The notes below the pieces were generated by a model. It searched no databases and was not told the DNA's origin. It saw only the letters and a program-made list of their open reading frames with translations. A stretch of 64,000 bases of DNA from Calvatia gigantea. Lineage: Eukaryota; Basidiomycota; Agaricomycetes; Agaricales; Lycoperdaceae. Where the stretch lies: positions 2,356,001 through 2,420,000 of the forward strand of contig JACAAK010000004.1 in the NCBI GenBank assembly GCA_025093985.1, given 5' to 3'. This document shows positions 44,254-59,212 of the stretch, in pieces. Made by a program: the position numbers and the translations under genes. Positions within the stretch are counted from its first letter, which is position 1, and each line of letters starts with the position of its first letter.

Positions 44254-45122
44254 TTAAGCAAAATGTGGCACAGGGCGACGCCGATTAAGGTCATCGATGC
44301 CTGCTGAAAATGGTGGTGTTGAGATCCTGATGCCAGTATGCCACCGGCGGTGACTCCTGGGAGATGGGACCTCAGTGGCCGCGGCAATAAATATTGCTTT
44401 GTCAGTGGGTAGAGTTGTGGCACTGATCTCCGATTGTGGTGTTTTAGGGAAAGAGGAATCAGTGCTTGCGGAGTTCGGAAATGAAGGGACGATGGGGAGT
44501 GTAATGTCTACAGACTCGTATGTTGCGTGGCGAAGGAATGTAGGTGATGTAGGAGAGCCCCCAGGGGTCTTGCGGCGGACGTAGCTGGAGATGGGGGTAT
44601 ATGCCGGAAGATCGGAGGTAGAGCCGTAGACATTGACAGTCAGTTGGTTGCGCGACCGCCGAGCGCGGAGAGACGATGGAGGAGGAGAGGTCGAGCTCTA
44701 CGAACGAAATGAAGAGATATGATGTTAATTAGTTGTTTAGGTATGTATGATTAAGGGGGGCTGGACAGGGGATTCTTACCTGTTTTGTGCAGCCAAGATC
44801 AGAGGATGACGACGAAGAAGAGCTTCCACGCCGAGCGTAAGGCTATTTGATATGTATTTCTGTTAAATCGAGCGGAGTAAGGCCAAGCTGTGGAACTTAC
44901 AGAGTATCTCGGGGTGCGGTGTCGAGAACAGAGATTTTTCAAAGACGGACTCGATCTCAACTTGGATAAGGAAGGTGCCATATTACCACCAAGATTGGGT
45001 GAGGAAGAAGGTGAGGATGTTGGGGAGGGAGAAGGAGAGTGTTCCGGAGAGGAGGAGGAGGCCGGTGTTTGCTCAAGACCGAGTGAGTCCATGAGCTCAA
45101 TGAAGGAAGGAAGGGACGTCAT
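44254..45122 (-). CDS. Ser/Pro-rich protein of unknown function
   Basis: Three exons. Exon 1 starts MTSLPSFIELMDSLGLEQ, followed by Ser/Pro runs and RHRTPRYS. Exon 2 is PYARRGSSSSSSSDLGCTKQ. Exon 3 (about 44697-44254) begins SSTSPPPSSLRARRSRNQ and stays open for about 148 codons to TAA at 44254-44256, although it contains no methionine. It reads VYGSTSDLPAYTPISSYVRRK and ends RRPVPHFA. The open frame over a methionine-free exon, clean GT-AG introns and basic RRGS/RRSRN phosphosites support a real gene. No domain recognised; it could be a small regulatory or disordered protein. Confidence 0.68.
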
Positions 45123-46002
45123 TGGGGGAAAACAACAGATTAGAAGAGGAAGTGAGGTAGAGGGACTTGGGTGTGGGTAGGCAACCTTGGGGAGGACTGG
45201 GGCGCAATTAACCCGGCATATAAAGGAGGGTAGATGCCTTAGAAACAGCCCACGGTGGTGTTGTCAGGATCATGGATCCCTTACCATTACCATCCCCTCG
45301 AGGCCTTTGTTGTGAAGACTGTGCTGTCGGCAAGGAGATGCCTGTTACTGTTTCTGGAAGACAACCAAAAACGAACATGATCGCATCGCTACCTTCAATC
45401 CTGGTCGAATGTCAATGCAAGGGGCGGTGTTCTTCTGTTCTCGTTATGTAGCACAAGTATATCGTCATTGTGTAGAATGCGACCTTGCTCAAGGTTGCAG
45501 CTCGAGGCGAAGCCGGAAAAAGCGCGTGAAGGAACCGACCCTGATCGCCCAGCAGAGTGTGATGGGAACTGGGGTGAGGTGGTAAGCCAAGCTACATTCT
45601 GCAAGTGGCATTCATACAGTGGCATCAGGAGAAGGATTGCTCATGACAGAAATTCTGGAAATCGAGCAACGGTAAATCTGAATGTCAGTGTGCGACGACG
45701 GCGGATGTGCGGGACAGCAACTTGGCCTAACGATGCAAGGACAGCAGACACATGATAGTTAGATCAAAGGGAACAGTTGCTTAGTTTCCTCGGCCAGCGT
45801 TGATGTATGATGATCAGTTCTATTTCAGCTTCTTTTGCGCTTTGGTCGTCAATGGCCAATAACCGATGGAATGAAGGGTTTGGCAACTCCGAAATACAGT
45901 ATCAACCGTGAAACAAGGTACAATTGCAGTCTAATTAAGCCAGGACGTGCGACGATCGCGGCCAAATAACTCACAACAGCTTTTCAATCTGCTCCGCTCA
46001 CC
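45123..46002. other. Intergenic, 880 bp
   Basis: Divergent upstream region of the Ser-rich gene and RPB12. One 95-codon plus-strand ORF (45468-45755) has no recognisable features. A pyrimidine tract and CACAACAGC lie just before the RPB12 start. Confidence 0.45.
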
Positions 46003-46321
46003 ATGAACCAGCAACAGGGGGGGAATGCTGGCAGCTATGGTAACAGCGTTGCTTATAACCCAGCACCAAAGCAAAACATGGAGTACATTTGTGCTGGTGA
46101 GTTGATGCGACTCGGAGCTCGTAACATTTTGGAAAGGCCCTAATGGGATATAGACTGTGGCGCAAAAAACGAGATAAAATCCGGTGAACCTATCCGTTGC
46201 AGAGAATGTGGGCACCGGATCATGTACAAAAAGCGCACAAAACGCAGTAAGTGCTGTTGTTCAATTGTTTGTTGCTCCACTTTATTCATGGTGCGTAGTG
46301 GTGCAATTCGAAGCGCGGTAG
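46003..46321 (+). CDS. RPB12: RNA polymerase I, II and III shared subunit Rpb12 (RPABC4)
   Basis: Three exons encode a 69-residue zinc-ribbon subunit common to all three nuclear RNA polymerases. The two CxxC knuckles are YICADCG and [16 protein letters not shown]; the protein ends in the nearly invariant MVQFEAR. The N-terminal Gln/Asn/Gly extension is short. The final exon is only 23 nt (46299-46321). Confidence 0.95.
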
Positions 46322-46538
46322 ATGAGCGGTTGGTAGATAGTGTCTTGCTGGAACATCAACAACGGTGCCTGTCATATACTGTAGATGAAGAGTGCCTTTA
46401 GATTTGACAGCATGAGGGACAGGAGGCTCGACTTTAATAGTATTAATCAAGATTTTTTTGTTATTCTGTGTTTGTCCCGGGCAACCCCCAATGGGAGTGG
46501 CGAAACGACATTGAGCTCGTAAGCTCGATTTGACCTCC

Positions 46539-48354
46539 ATGACCGAATCAAAGGAAGCGAGAGGCCGTAGTGTGTCCGGTGATTTTGATGTAAGCGTTTA
46601 CTCCTTGTCTTCTTGCACCCCTCGACGCCTTTAGCTAGGATTCTGACCTGGAGCTCGAGTCACATGCCGACGATACACCAAACCCTCCAGGCAAGCCAGG
46701 CAGGAAGAAAAACCCAAAGTATCCCCGTTTCTCTCGGCCATTAGCATCTTCCTGATTTCTTTTTTCTTTTTTTTTGCAAGTTCACAAGCTGCCCGTCGCG
46801 ACCAGAACCGCATAGCTCAACGTGAGTTCCGTCTCAGGAAACAACAGAAGGTCTGTCCAATCTCCCTTGATGTAGATCCCACACAACTCAGCCCTCAACT
46901 TAGATACGCGATTTGGAAGCCCGCGTTGAGATGCTCTCTGGAGGCAAGGATGAAGCGCTTGGAGAGATGCGTAATATCCTTAAAGGTCGGCCTACAGCGC
47001 TTATGGCGCCATAATAAATACTCAATCCGATGTCAGACCTCATGGCTGAGAACCACACTCTTCGCGGTCTAATCCGCAGTCTAGCTGGTTTTATAGGCGA
47101 TGGTGCCGGCGGGCTTTTACCTAAGCTCGGCTGGGACATTGGCGACTTCAATGCCTTCATCAACAAGTCTGAAACAGATACTGCATGGGAAAGCCACCAA
47201 CGACGCAAAAAGTCCCAGTCCTCTGGTGAGGCCAGTTCATCCGGTTCCCAACTTCAGGGCCAGAAGCGGCCTGGAGAAGAGGATTCGGCAGGCAGTCGCA
47301 AGAAACTCAGGAGCGATGAACTCGAACATGATCAATCCAGCAGTTTCCCACTTCTTGTCTCCATGGGCCATCCCATGTCAGCTGCCTATAGCCCTAATAC
47401 AAGACCTCAAAATCGGAACGGAATGTTCTCGGACCCCATGCGAGGAACAAACGCGTCCCCCTTGTATATGCAGCAGTCCCCGTCAAATAATGCTCCTTCG
47501 CCCTACAGTTCTGTCTCTAATTCAACTATCGAACCTTACCAGGCACCTTTTATATCCAATGTCAACATGACGATGGAGTCATCGATTCCTTATGATACCT
47601 CTTCATCGAGATCCGCTCCCTCGCAACAACAGAGAGTTGGACCAAATACTCCAAGCAACCAAGATGATCTGGAACCTGACGACGACCCTAATAAAAACGA
47701 AGCGTACAAACTTATACAGTACGTTACGATCGTCAATTCTACACCCATTAATCACTCAAATGTGCCCAGGTATCATCTTGACAACTTCAAGCGAAACCCT
47801 AATTACTGTTTACCGTTGTCTTTACGACCGACCCTTGTTCAGAAGTAAGTCATGTCCGGCTGTTTATGTTGACCAGGTTACTGACATTCTGATCCAGGAC
47901 AGTGCCACATGGTGGGTACCTGATATATTCTTACCCAACGCGTTGCTGATGTTGGTTTCCAGAGAGTGTAATGGACAATATTCTCCATCCGGAGCTACGG
48001 GACCGCATGATTCTCCTACGCGGTAAACCTCGTTTAACTGGGCTCGTGGACGCCACTAAACTTTTTTCAGCACGCTATAGCCTCCCTGACTGCTTGATTG
48101 ACTATCGGAGGAACATTGTGTTGCACGGTGATGACGTATTGGCTCATAGTAATTGGGAAATCAGTGAAACCTTCCTTCGGAAGTATGGGTGAGTACACCA
48201 GTTTTTGGTGAGCAAAAAACATGGGCTGACGAGACTAAATAGGTCTCTTATAGACCAGTCTACGCTGAACGTTTCCAACCGCTGGCGGAAAGAGCGAGGA
48301 GAACCCGAAATACGCCTAAGTGAGCTCACGGGCAGCGATGCCACCCCGTCATGA
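46539..48354 (+). CDS. AP-1-like bZIP transcription factor with DUF3425-like C-terminus
   Basis: Nuclear DNA-binding factor. Basic region SQAARRDQNRIAQREFRLRKQQ, split from the preceding KKNPN by an intron, followed by a zipper (IRDLEARVEMLSGGKDEAL, then DLMAENHTLRGLIRSLAG). The middle is Ser/Asn/Gln rich and likely disordered. The C-terminal region YHLDNFKRNPNYCLPLSLRPTLVQ, VPHESVMDNILHPELRDRMILLRG, RYSLPDCLIDYRRNIVLHGDD and WEISETFLRKYGSLIDQSTL fits DUF3425, a domain seen in fungal Yap-like bZIP proteins. About nine exons, all joining in frame; stop TGA at 48352-48354. Confidence 0.88.
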
Positions 48355-48635
48355 TCTGGTATAACTCTCCTCACCGAACCCGGTATATGGTTCTTCTGTT
48401 CTTTTATGTATTGTTAATGACTTTGGTATTGTGGCCATCTGTTGTCTTATGGACAATACGTAGCTTCATAAAAAGAAAAAGGTCATAACTTGATGGATGT
48501 AGGTAGATACCTGAATGAAGAGCAATCAAACGTCGATGTCGGTAGTTGTTATGGCGGATGCAAGATGAAACAATAAAGGGATACCAAAGAAAAGAGTGAC
48601 ACGGCTCTTTACAGACATCTACCAGGCCTACAGAT

Positions 48636-48991
48636 CTACCAGGATGCCTTGTGCACGCCATTCAGTTCCCCCCTTAGTGCCTTCACGCGGAATTGGAACT
48701 GGATGTGCGGTCAGATGTATGAAGGAACGTGAACATACAACTTGGACCTACCCGCGACAATGCAAATTCGCTAATAATACCTCGCCCCTTTCCTGACTCC
48801 GCACACCGATTCTTTACAGTTGTTGGGCGCGTGTACCGTCCAAAAGTGTTCAGCTGCAACTGAGCCTGATGACGAACTTGAGGCGGGAGCGTCTCGTTGC
48901 GGGCAATGTAGAGATACGCTCGGCGGGCAATTTCATTGGCAGCAACTCCGTGACGGGCTTTAATGTCTCGAAGGACTCGAATATTCGCCAT
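48636..48991 (-). CDS. MRP2: Mitochondrial ribosomal protein uS14m
   Basis: Two exons (48991-48752 and 48698-48636) give exactly 100 residues, the bacterial S14 length. Motifs are MANIRVLRDIKARHGVAANE, YIARNETLPPQVRHQAQLQL, RYTRPTTVKNRCAESGKGRG, FALSRFQFRVKAL and the end KASW. The longer upstream open frame is not used: the chosen ATG matches the usual mature start and the phase works only with this start. Confidence 0.93.
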
Positions 48992-49283
48992 AACGCGTAC
49001 GTCCGCTCTAAGATAGGCGGGGGAGAGTTGTACAGACACTTGACCAGCCAACGGAAGCGGGCGAACTCAAAACTTCCTTTCGACATGATGGGCAACACAC
49101 AACCAAACAAACCTCGTGTTTTTGCGGTGTAAATCGGAAACCTTTGGCAACGCATTCAGCCATCCAAAACAACCATTTTCTACCTGGTCGTCCGGTGCGG
49201 TCATGGGAATTGCATAAAATGTATATCCCGTTCCCGTCTGCACCATAGAAATCCTACTTACAACTCAGCAGCAGGCCTCTAGA

Positions 49284-49523
49284 ATGTCGTTATATAGAGT
49301 CCTCCGCCTTGCCCAACGTCGTGCTTTCGTATCCTCGCTCTTCGGTCTTACTTTCGTTGCTTCGGTTATTACTGTCTCCGCATCCAACATCCTACCATGT
49401 CCGGCGCGACCCAATAGAGGACGATTCTTGGATAGTGAGGGGGAGGGGTTGATGGTTTCGGAGGGCCCGGTGAAGGTTGTGAAACGCCCTAAGAGGTGGA
49501 TAGAGGAGAAACATCCGTGCTGA
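49284..49523 (+). CDS. Small single-exon protein, possible mitochondrial membrane protein
   Basis: 79 residues. Arg-rich, amphipathic N-terminus (MSLYRVLRLAQRRAF) resembling a mitochondrial signal. One hydrophobic segment follows (VSSLFGLTFVASVITVSA), then a Pro/Arg/Lys-rich tail ending RPKRWIEEKHPC. I recall no named family with certainty; size and layout fit a respiratory-complex assembly factor. No intron. Confidence 0.5.
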   Translation: MSLYRVLRLAQRRAFVSSLFGLTFVASVITVSASNILPCPARPNRGRFLDSEGEGLMVSEGPVKVVKRPKRWIEEKHPC

Positions 49524-49862
49524 AAATGGTCAATATCACTGTGGAGGGAGGAATCGTCATGGGCCCCTGCCGTTAGAGTTATGTCAGAGTCGGAGAGCAT
49601 GTTGTTTGGCTTATTCCCATTAAATCGCGTTCCAAAAGGTCCCGAATTGGGAGAATGAAGGAGAACGTGACATTTCGCGGGGCTGTTGTGCAATGTACAA
49701 AGTGGCCTTCAAAGAACAGATGCCTAATGATACAATTAATGTGATAACCTCTGTATCTAAGGATTTCCGTTTCCTTGATCTTGCTGGTTACGTTCTTGAG
49801 TCTGAGGGGTTGCTCTTCACTGGTTCGTCAATAAAGTTCGCGAGGAGATGAATGGTTCGCAT

Positions 49863-52492
49863 TTACGGTAGTGGGTTTTCTTGGATCGGTAAACACGCAC
49901 AGAAACCGCAAATGTTGATCGCAACTTGACAAATGAAAACAACACGTAAAGCGTCGGCATAGGAATCCACTGCTGCTTGGCGCTCCAGCGGATTCAGAGT
50001 GGGTATAATTTCAGTGGTATGCCTATCAAGATGTCGATGAGCTCTTGTCATGCCAACGCGAATAAAGAGACGTACTGAATCGCGTAAATAATCTAAAGCG
50101 AACGCGCTCAAGCGAGTAAGATGTAAGCTCATGAACTGACAGAAGACTTGCCTTATCAGCATCGGGACCAGTTATTCGAAGCCTTAAACGCTGCAGCAGG
50201 ACGCCTTGGAGGATGGCACCGCTCAAGCTGACACCTAATACTTGGCCAGTCGTTCGGAAAAGGTATGTGACTAGAAGGCATCAGCGATTGGGGCTTCATT
50301 TTCCTCGATCCATGCTTACTTCCTGTGGCAACAGCCATGTCTTCCCTGTATACACCCGCAATCATAGCCTAATTCATAGCTGTCAACGTTGACCGCACGT
50401 TTTCCAGTGTGCGAGGGTCTTACGATGAGGGTACTGGTTATGAAACTCGCCATTCCAAATCCTTGCGGAACTAGATCCATCCACAAGTGGAAGGTAGAAG
50501 TATTATGGTCCCATAGACACACAGATGCGCTCGCCAGAATCGTTAGTAGAGACGAAACCAGGGTTAGTTTGTAGAGTTTTCCTGTGCGCCTCATAATCCT
50601 ACAGGCCAATGAAGAGAGGTCTCTGTTTGTTTAATATTGCTGACTCACCATCCTGCGAATACGCTACCGGTGGAAATTGCGACCTTTAGATGGTCCAGTC
50701 ATTGGGGTGCCGATTCGGATTGGGATGGGAACTTGCCGAGTGGGGTAAAAGGTGAAGACCTGTGGGATCGCCCTTTGTCAACGGAAAATCGGAAATGATG
50801 TAACGTCACTCTCACCAGCTCTCGCGGCTGGCTCGAGTCTGACCGCGGAGAAATACTTGAAGGGATTGTGTGTTAGACGGTACGCAAGTGGCCCAATGGA
50901 AATGACTAACCAAGGGGATGTTGTAAAGCTGGCGGCATGGTCGGAAGACTAACAGTCAAACAAACAAAACGAAATTGAGAGAAGAATTTACCATTGAGAA
51001 GGCTGTCATGCTTGTTAGCAAATTCGAGATTGAGACCGCTAACGGTGTCCTTCGGGTCATCAAATGAAGAGGCATCACTGGGTAGGGCGCCCAGTGTTTT
51101 TCGACGTAAACAAATCCTAGGCCAGAGATAACACTAGAACCGAGGAGTGAGTATATGAGAGGATGGGACCATGGCAATTCCTCTGTCGTTTTGAGACTGA
51201 ATCCAAGTAAAAGTAGGCCAACAGATGCGACCAAGGTAATTGAACCGAGCACATCAATACGCTGGAGCTTTTCCGCGAGTGGCCGATCTTGGACTTCGGA
51301 CGGTAGTTGGATGTTAACCTTAGCAGTAACCAGGACAAAACTGAAGAGAAGAACGGGCGCCTATATTCACCGTCAGATTCGCCTTGATCAAGCAGATAAA
51401 GACACGCCTGCATGTAAAAAGCGAACCTCCTGACTTGAAATGAATCACCACGATCCCCAAAGGACCGGTGAATGACTTACCAACCAAACGCATCGTTTAC
51501 CCAGCCACCCAGAGGTCCGCCAAGACCCGCTCCGAGACCGAACAATCTGTGCCGCGTTAGCGTCCATGCGAAGCGCTAACAACAATTCAATTACATGTTC
51601 GCCATTCCCTGGTACAAGCCACGCTGTTTCCTGCCGGACATTAGCGCAGACAAAACTTAAGCGCAATTAAAACCAACAGTGGAATAAAATCTGAAACCGT
51701 GATGCTTGAGACTGAACAGATATTGGTTAATACGCCGACCATCAGGTTTCCAGAAGAAATTACCTGTCATGACACTAAACTCCAAAGATAGAATCAACAT
51801 CCATCTGAGAACGATCATCAAGCATGTATTTACCCTCCTCCGCCCATCCCAGCTACTGCCCGGGCAACGATCATGAACGTCATTGACGGAGCCATCCCGC
51901 AAAGGATGGTACCAGAACCTGAGCGATCAAGGTCAGAAAAGCTAAGCGACACCGAGTGCAGAATACACAATCTGCAAATGCTCCGAACAACACGCAAGAC
52001 TCACCAAACAGAGATAGTGCTAACAACATCGCGCCTTTCCGGCCCAAAATATCAGCTAGCCTCCCTAGGGATTTGTGAGTACTTGGTCCGCCAGAACTCG
52101 TTGGAGAAATATTACCATATAAGGGGGTGAAGCAACATACTGATAACAAGTATGAAGTCCCGATATATGACGATTGGTTTGAAGCATTGAACTCGCTTCC
52201 AATGGGCGTAAGTAAAGTTGCGACCACCGTTCCTGCAAATGTTGGAGTTTCTGCAAGCAGGGACGGCTAAGTCATGCGCACCATCAAACGCGCCCAATAA
52301 GACAGCAGACCAGAGTCCAGCCAATATCCAATACATGTCTCGTCGTGAGAACTCGTTGAGAGGCCGAGGGTCCAAGTTGTCCTCTGGTTCGGTGATCGTC
52401 CCGTCGACGTCATCTGTGGTATGGTACGAAGGAGGTGCCTGTTCAAGGAGAGAAGTTGTTTCCGAGGCGGATGCCCTCCGGGATATCGACAT
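49863..52492 (-). CDS. MFS drug/amino-acid transporter (DHA2-like)
   Basis: Long cytosolic N-terminus (MSISRRASASETTSLLEQAPPSY, acidic), then a membrane segment MYWILAGLWSAVLLGAFDG. Motif A is RLADILGRKGAMLLALSLFG, followed by MAPSMTFMIVARAVAGMGGGG. The DHA2 motif C-like block is LFGLGAGLGGPLGGWVNDAFG. Many further hydrophobic exons run down to the C-terminus (VFICQVAINICGFCACLPIQ). This fits the 12-14 TM major facilitator group that includes vacuolar basic amino-acid permeases (VBA/Fnx1) and drug exporters. I did not resolve every intron; the exon order above is certain, the exact ends less so. Substrate unknown. The 339 bp downstream hold nothing coding. Confidence 0.83.
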
Positions 52493-54677
52493 GAGGAGGG
52501 GCGTGAGGGGGCGAATTCCAGACTTGGTGTTAGCCTTTGTGAACCCTGTTAGAGTAGCAAATGTTGAGCCTTTGTTCTGGCCTGCGGGACGACACGAGCT
52601 TCAAAGCGCCCTTATGAGCTGGGGTGAAATGATGCTCGAAGGAACAGAACATGAACCATGGAATTAGATTTGCGAATCTGTCGCACATGTTGTGAGCCAA
52701 TGCTCAATCTCGACGATTTGAGCCCTGTCATTTTCCGTATTCATCGGCCACCGGATTTGACACCGGCGGGTTCCGATAATCTCGGTGGGAGTCAGTGCGA
52801 TATCCAGCCCATGGTTATCGTTGGCGGTAGGAGAAACTGAAATGCCTGCGTAACTGCGTAAAAGCTTGAGGGTAAACCATCACTCCCCTATCCTGAGGTC
52901 CGATCACTTGTAGCATTGAGGTTGGTCAATAACTAGGCCCTTTACCAACGCGGCATTTTGATAACACCATGGGAATTTGAAGAAACTTATTACCGCACTT
53001 TTTTACAGTCCCCGAAAAAAGAAAACACTGGAGTATCGGGGTATCGCCTGATGTTTGCCACTCAACATTACAATCCCCGGCCTGAGAGGCTCGAAATTCC
53101 GAGCCCCCTTCCAGACAATAGATAAAGCGCTCCGGTTGAACTCTTTATGGTTGTTGGGATTACCAGGATGGGTCGGAGGTTACGGAGTCGAAAAGTGTAG
53201 AACGGGAAGTGCCATCAAGACAATGCATGACGTCTGATTGAAGGATCTTTGCTATAAAGAGATCGGATATGATGTCAGCATCTCGAATTTCCCCTCCAAC
53301 ATGATTCCCATAAGTCAAGGACTCAAACTCGCAACGCATAACACAGGGGGACCGGTCTATCTTTGGGCCACTAACAACCGTCCATTTTGCCCTATGTCTA
53401 GGCCGTTGCCTTAATATTGGGGGTTCTCAATTAATTTGTTCTGTCGGCGTTACGAAATGTTGGCTCAATTCACATCTCGAAGCCCGGAGCTCGAAGATAA
53501 GGGGACCTGCCTCTGGAGGTCAATGAGCTAGCTTGTGGGTAGTGAGGTAAGGTAGTAGGTTGGCGATAGTGCGAGTGTGCACGGTATATTTGTGAACCCA
53601 CTAAAGGTTCCTCCAATGAGCACGACTAAACTCCGGTGGGATGACCCATGGTGTCAAAAAATGGCTGCGCTCTACACGGAGCGAGTGTACCAAAAAGGAG
53701 GAGTGTCCTGAAAATTCGCTAACCAGGGGCAACTCAAATCGGCAGGATTTAAGTAAGGCTCGATAAATCCGCGTGGGCCGTGCTGCTCGGTGCTTCCGAC
53801 TTGTGTCTTGACAGGATGTCGTGAGGCTGATCAGAAGGCCTGGTGTGTTTCCTGTTCCATACTACGCGGTGACTGGTTTTTAAAGAAGCAAGGTGGACCA
53901 TTAGACTCGGGGACCCGACGTTTGCGGGGAACCTCAAATGCCTGAGTGTTTATATACACTCGAGATCGAGCCTGGATCCGCTGGTGACTCGAGATTCTTA
54001 TCCCCCCTGGCCCTCGTACTATCCCTGGGGGTGATTCCAGGACTAGGGTACGAGCGAGGCCAATGTTATGGTCATCGAGGTCGACGGCGAGTTGAGCTGC
54101 GAGTTTGCTTCGCCAATTGCACTACCTTTCAATTAGACTCTGGATGATTTGGGAAGATTATAGTGGGTCAGTCGGGTTTGAAGTCGTAGGAGTAGAAGTG
54201 ATGTGGGTTAGTTTGGAACTGACAAGACTTAAGTGAGGTACGGGAAAATTTGCATTTAACGGAAGGAAGGCCAACAATACAGTCTCTGGTGTAATCGATC
54301 ATTTTCTAATTAGAGCACGAGACGAGACGTGGGGCGCTTGTACAAATGGAACTGATGCCGAGCGCAACGATCATCGGGTACCAATAACAAATTGGGAGGA
54401 CAATTGTTGTGCGTTGGTAAAGATAGTAGGCACAGAGGTGAGATATCGACTGACGGCAAGATGTGCGGATGTAGGGGATGAGGCTGGTGAGGACTCTAGT
54501 AGAAAAGTGCGAGGAGGGCTGTTGAGATGAGGTGCAGGGAGAGAGGCTTATGTAACTGCTTGATTTTCTCGCCAAGGCTCGTAATTATACCAACAACCAC
54601 GGCCCATCCCTGAGTTCTTCCAACTTTTCCCTCCTTTCCAACCTCGAATTGGCCCTCTCCCTTCCGTCGCTCCTTCC
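52493..54677. other. Large intergenic gap, 2.2 kb
   Basis: Upstream of both the MFS gene and the kinase gene. Short ORFs (for example 53938-54147 plus and 54306-54575 minus) show no domain or splice-linked extension. No inverted repeats or tandem arrays were recognised by eye. Confidence 0.4.
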
Positions 54678-57350
<2,673 letters not shown>

Positions 57351-59212
57351 TGAGTGCTCTTCGTTCCCTTGCAGGATGCAAGGTATGGCGGAATCTTTAA
57401 GGAGCGCCGTTCTCGTACATGCAGGTTCTACGACCTGGGTCACCCACCGTCTTGACGGACAAGGAACAAGGATTTGCCTGGAGATATTGAACGGGTTTGA
57501 AAGCATGACTATTATTTCATTTTTGACTAGGCTCGGTTTCCTCCGCGTTCAACCACTCTGTAGACTTTTACTTTTCAGTTTTTCCCCGGCTTCTATTTTT
57601 CTTCGATCTTGTTCTCGTCTTGGACTTCTGGTGGTTTTGGCTTCTGTGTACATCATTGGTTCCCTCGCTTTATCGCCCTTATTGCATCACATAATTTCCC
57701 CAGCTCTTAACGCTCTGCTTCTTTCCATTTTTTTCACTTCGATCATTTGCGCTGCTCTGGAATTTGTTCCCCCTCTCACCCGTTATTACGCACATATCAT
57801 ATCAAAAGGATTCTTGTGATTTTTCAGCATCATGGCTGAACTAATAATATATTTTGGATGGTTTGATCAGGCTGCTTGTGTGGATATAGCGGGATCAGAT
57901 GTTCCAAGTTCCATATAGAACAGATTGATGGGTTGGAGGGAGGGGTTACTCACATCACACCCCAGTACGGTGGTGAGATGTATTATGACCTGATAGGAAA
58001 GCGGAGTGGAGGATAAAAACATGGGCACATGGCATACAATTGTTGGGGGTGTGAAGAAGGGGGGTGGGGGGTGGTAGGGGGTTATAGAGGAGCCGTCGGG
58101 ACTGGAAATAGACGTATAGTACGGAATGGGTTACTTGACTATCAAGGAACAACTCAAGTGCTGGGTGGCGTCGGCGGGGTGTCACTGATGGTGGTGTATG
58201 GTCTGGGAGGAATTTAGTGAGCACGCATTGGGGGCGGTGAAAGGGCACCGCAGGGAACATCAAGCGACGGATGTCCGTATATGCGGATCCCATTGAGTGC
58301 ATCGTCGGTAACCCAAAAAAGAACTAGCTCAATGTCAACCAATGCCTATCGACAATCTCGGGGGGTTTGAGCAAACGCCTGATAAGGAAATAAAAGGAAT
58401 CTCCGGTCAATTTTGACGCAAGATGGCAAAGAGGGCTCGGATTCAATATTCAACCCTGAGACGAGATCGGACAAAGGATGGAAAGGCGGGGGAAAGGAAG
58501 GTGGGAGGTAAGGGGGGGGGGGGGGTAAAAACCAGAGGGTAAGCGGGGGGGATCGATTACACAAGGACGCTAGTCGGTGACACTATTACGAGCAATACTG
58601 CTGCAGAGGGCCAAAGGTGTTGCATTGACGGCAGCAAGGCTCGAGGCTCCAACTGGATTGCTCACGCAGGCTGGTTCAGGAAAAAAAAAGGACGACGACT
58701 CACGCTGCGAACTGTCGGAAGCAGCCGATCCAAGCAAGCAGGGTGACGCGTGACAGGAAGACGGCCTCGGCGCCTCGGGTATCTCCAATGGGACCCCTAA
58801 TCTGAGATCGACAATCGCGGAGAATTGGACCCAAACACTCGGCGGAATATTGTTGAATCTGGAGATTATTCCAAAGTATTTACGCTCTGTCGATGGGTTG
58901 TCCGACAGGAGAGCCGCTTGTGCGGACCGTGGGGATGATGGCCTTATGGGCAGTATTGAGAGAGGTGTTGTATAGTGCTGTATTGAGAGATCTTGTGGAT
59001 GGGAAAGTGCCTAATAAGTCGAATGAGCCATAATGGACTCGAGATTGCAAGCGCGTCGAGGCTGAAGAGAGCCAGACATGCCAAACAAAGCTTGCCAGGC
59101 TCGCGTTTACGTACTTCGGAACTCTCCCTTTCTCCACCGTCTCCATTTTCATACTTAGTCCCCAATTCCTTTTCAACAGGTTCCTTCTCCCGTCACCCCT
59201 CCTCTTGCCTCA
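57351..59212. other. Intergenic, 1.9 kb
   Basis: Probable 3' untranslated region of the kinase (a hydrophobic 147-codon ORF at 57376-57819 overlaps its end and is not credible as a gene) and the upstream region of the HSF-type gene. G-rich minus-like tracts occur around 58510-58530 (run of G). Confidence 0.45.

Noticed and set aside
57376..57819. 147-codon hydrophobic ORF after the kinase gene.
   Set aside because: Starts at the end of the kinase transcript, has no domain, and T-rich untranslated sequence explains the hydrophobic translation.
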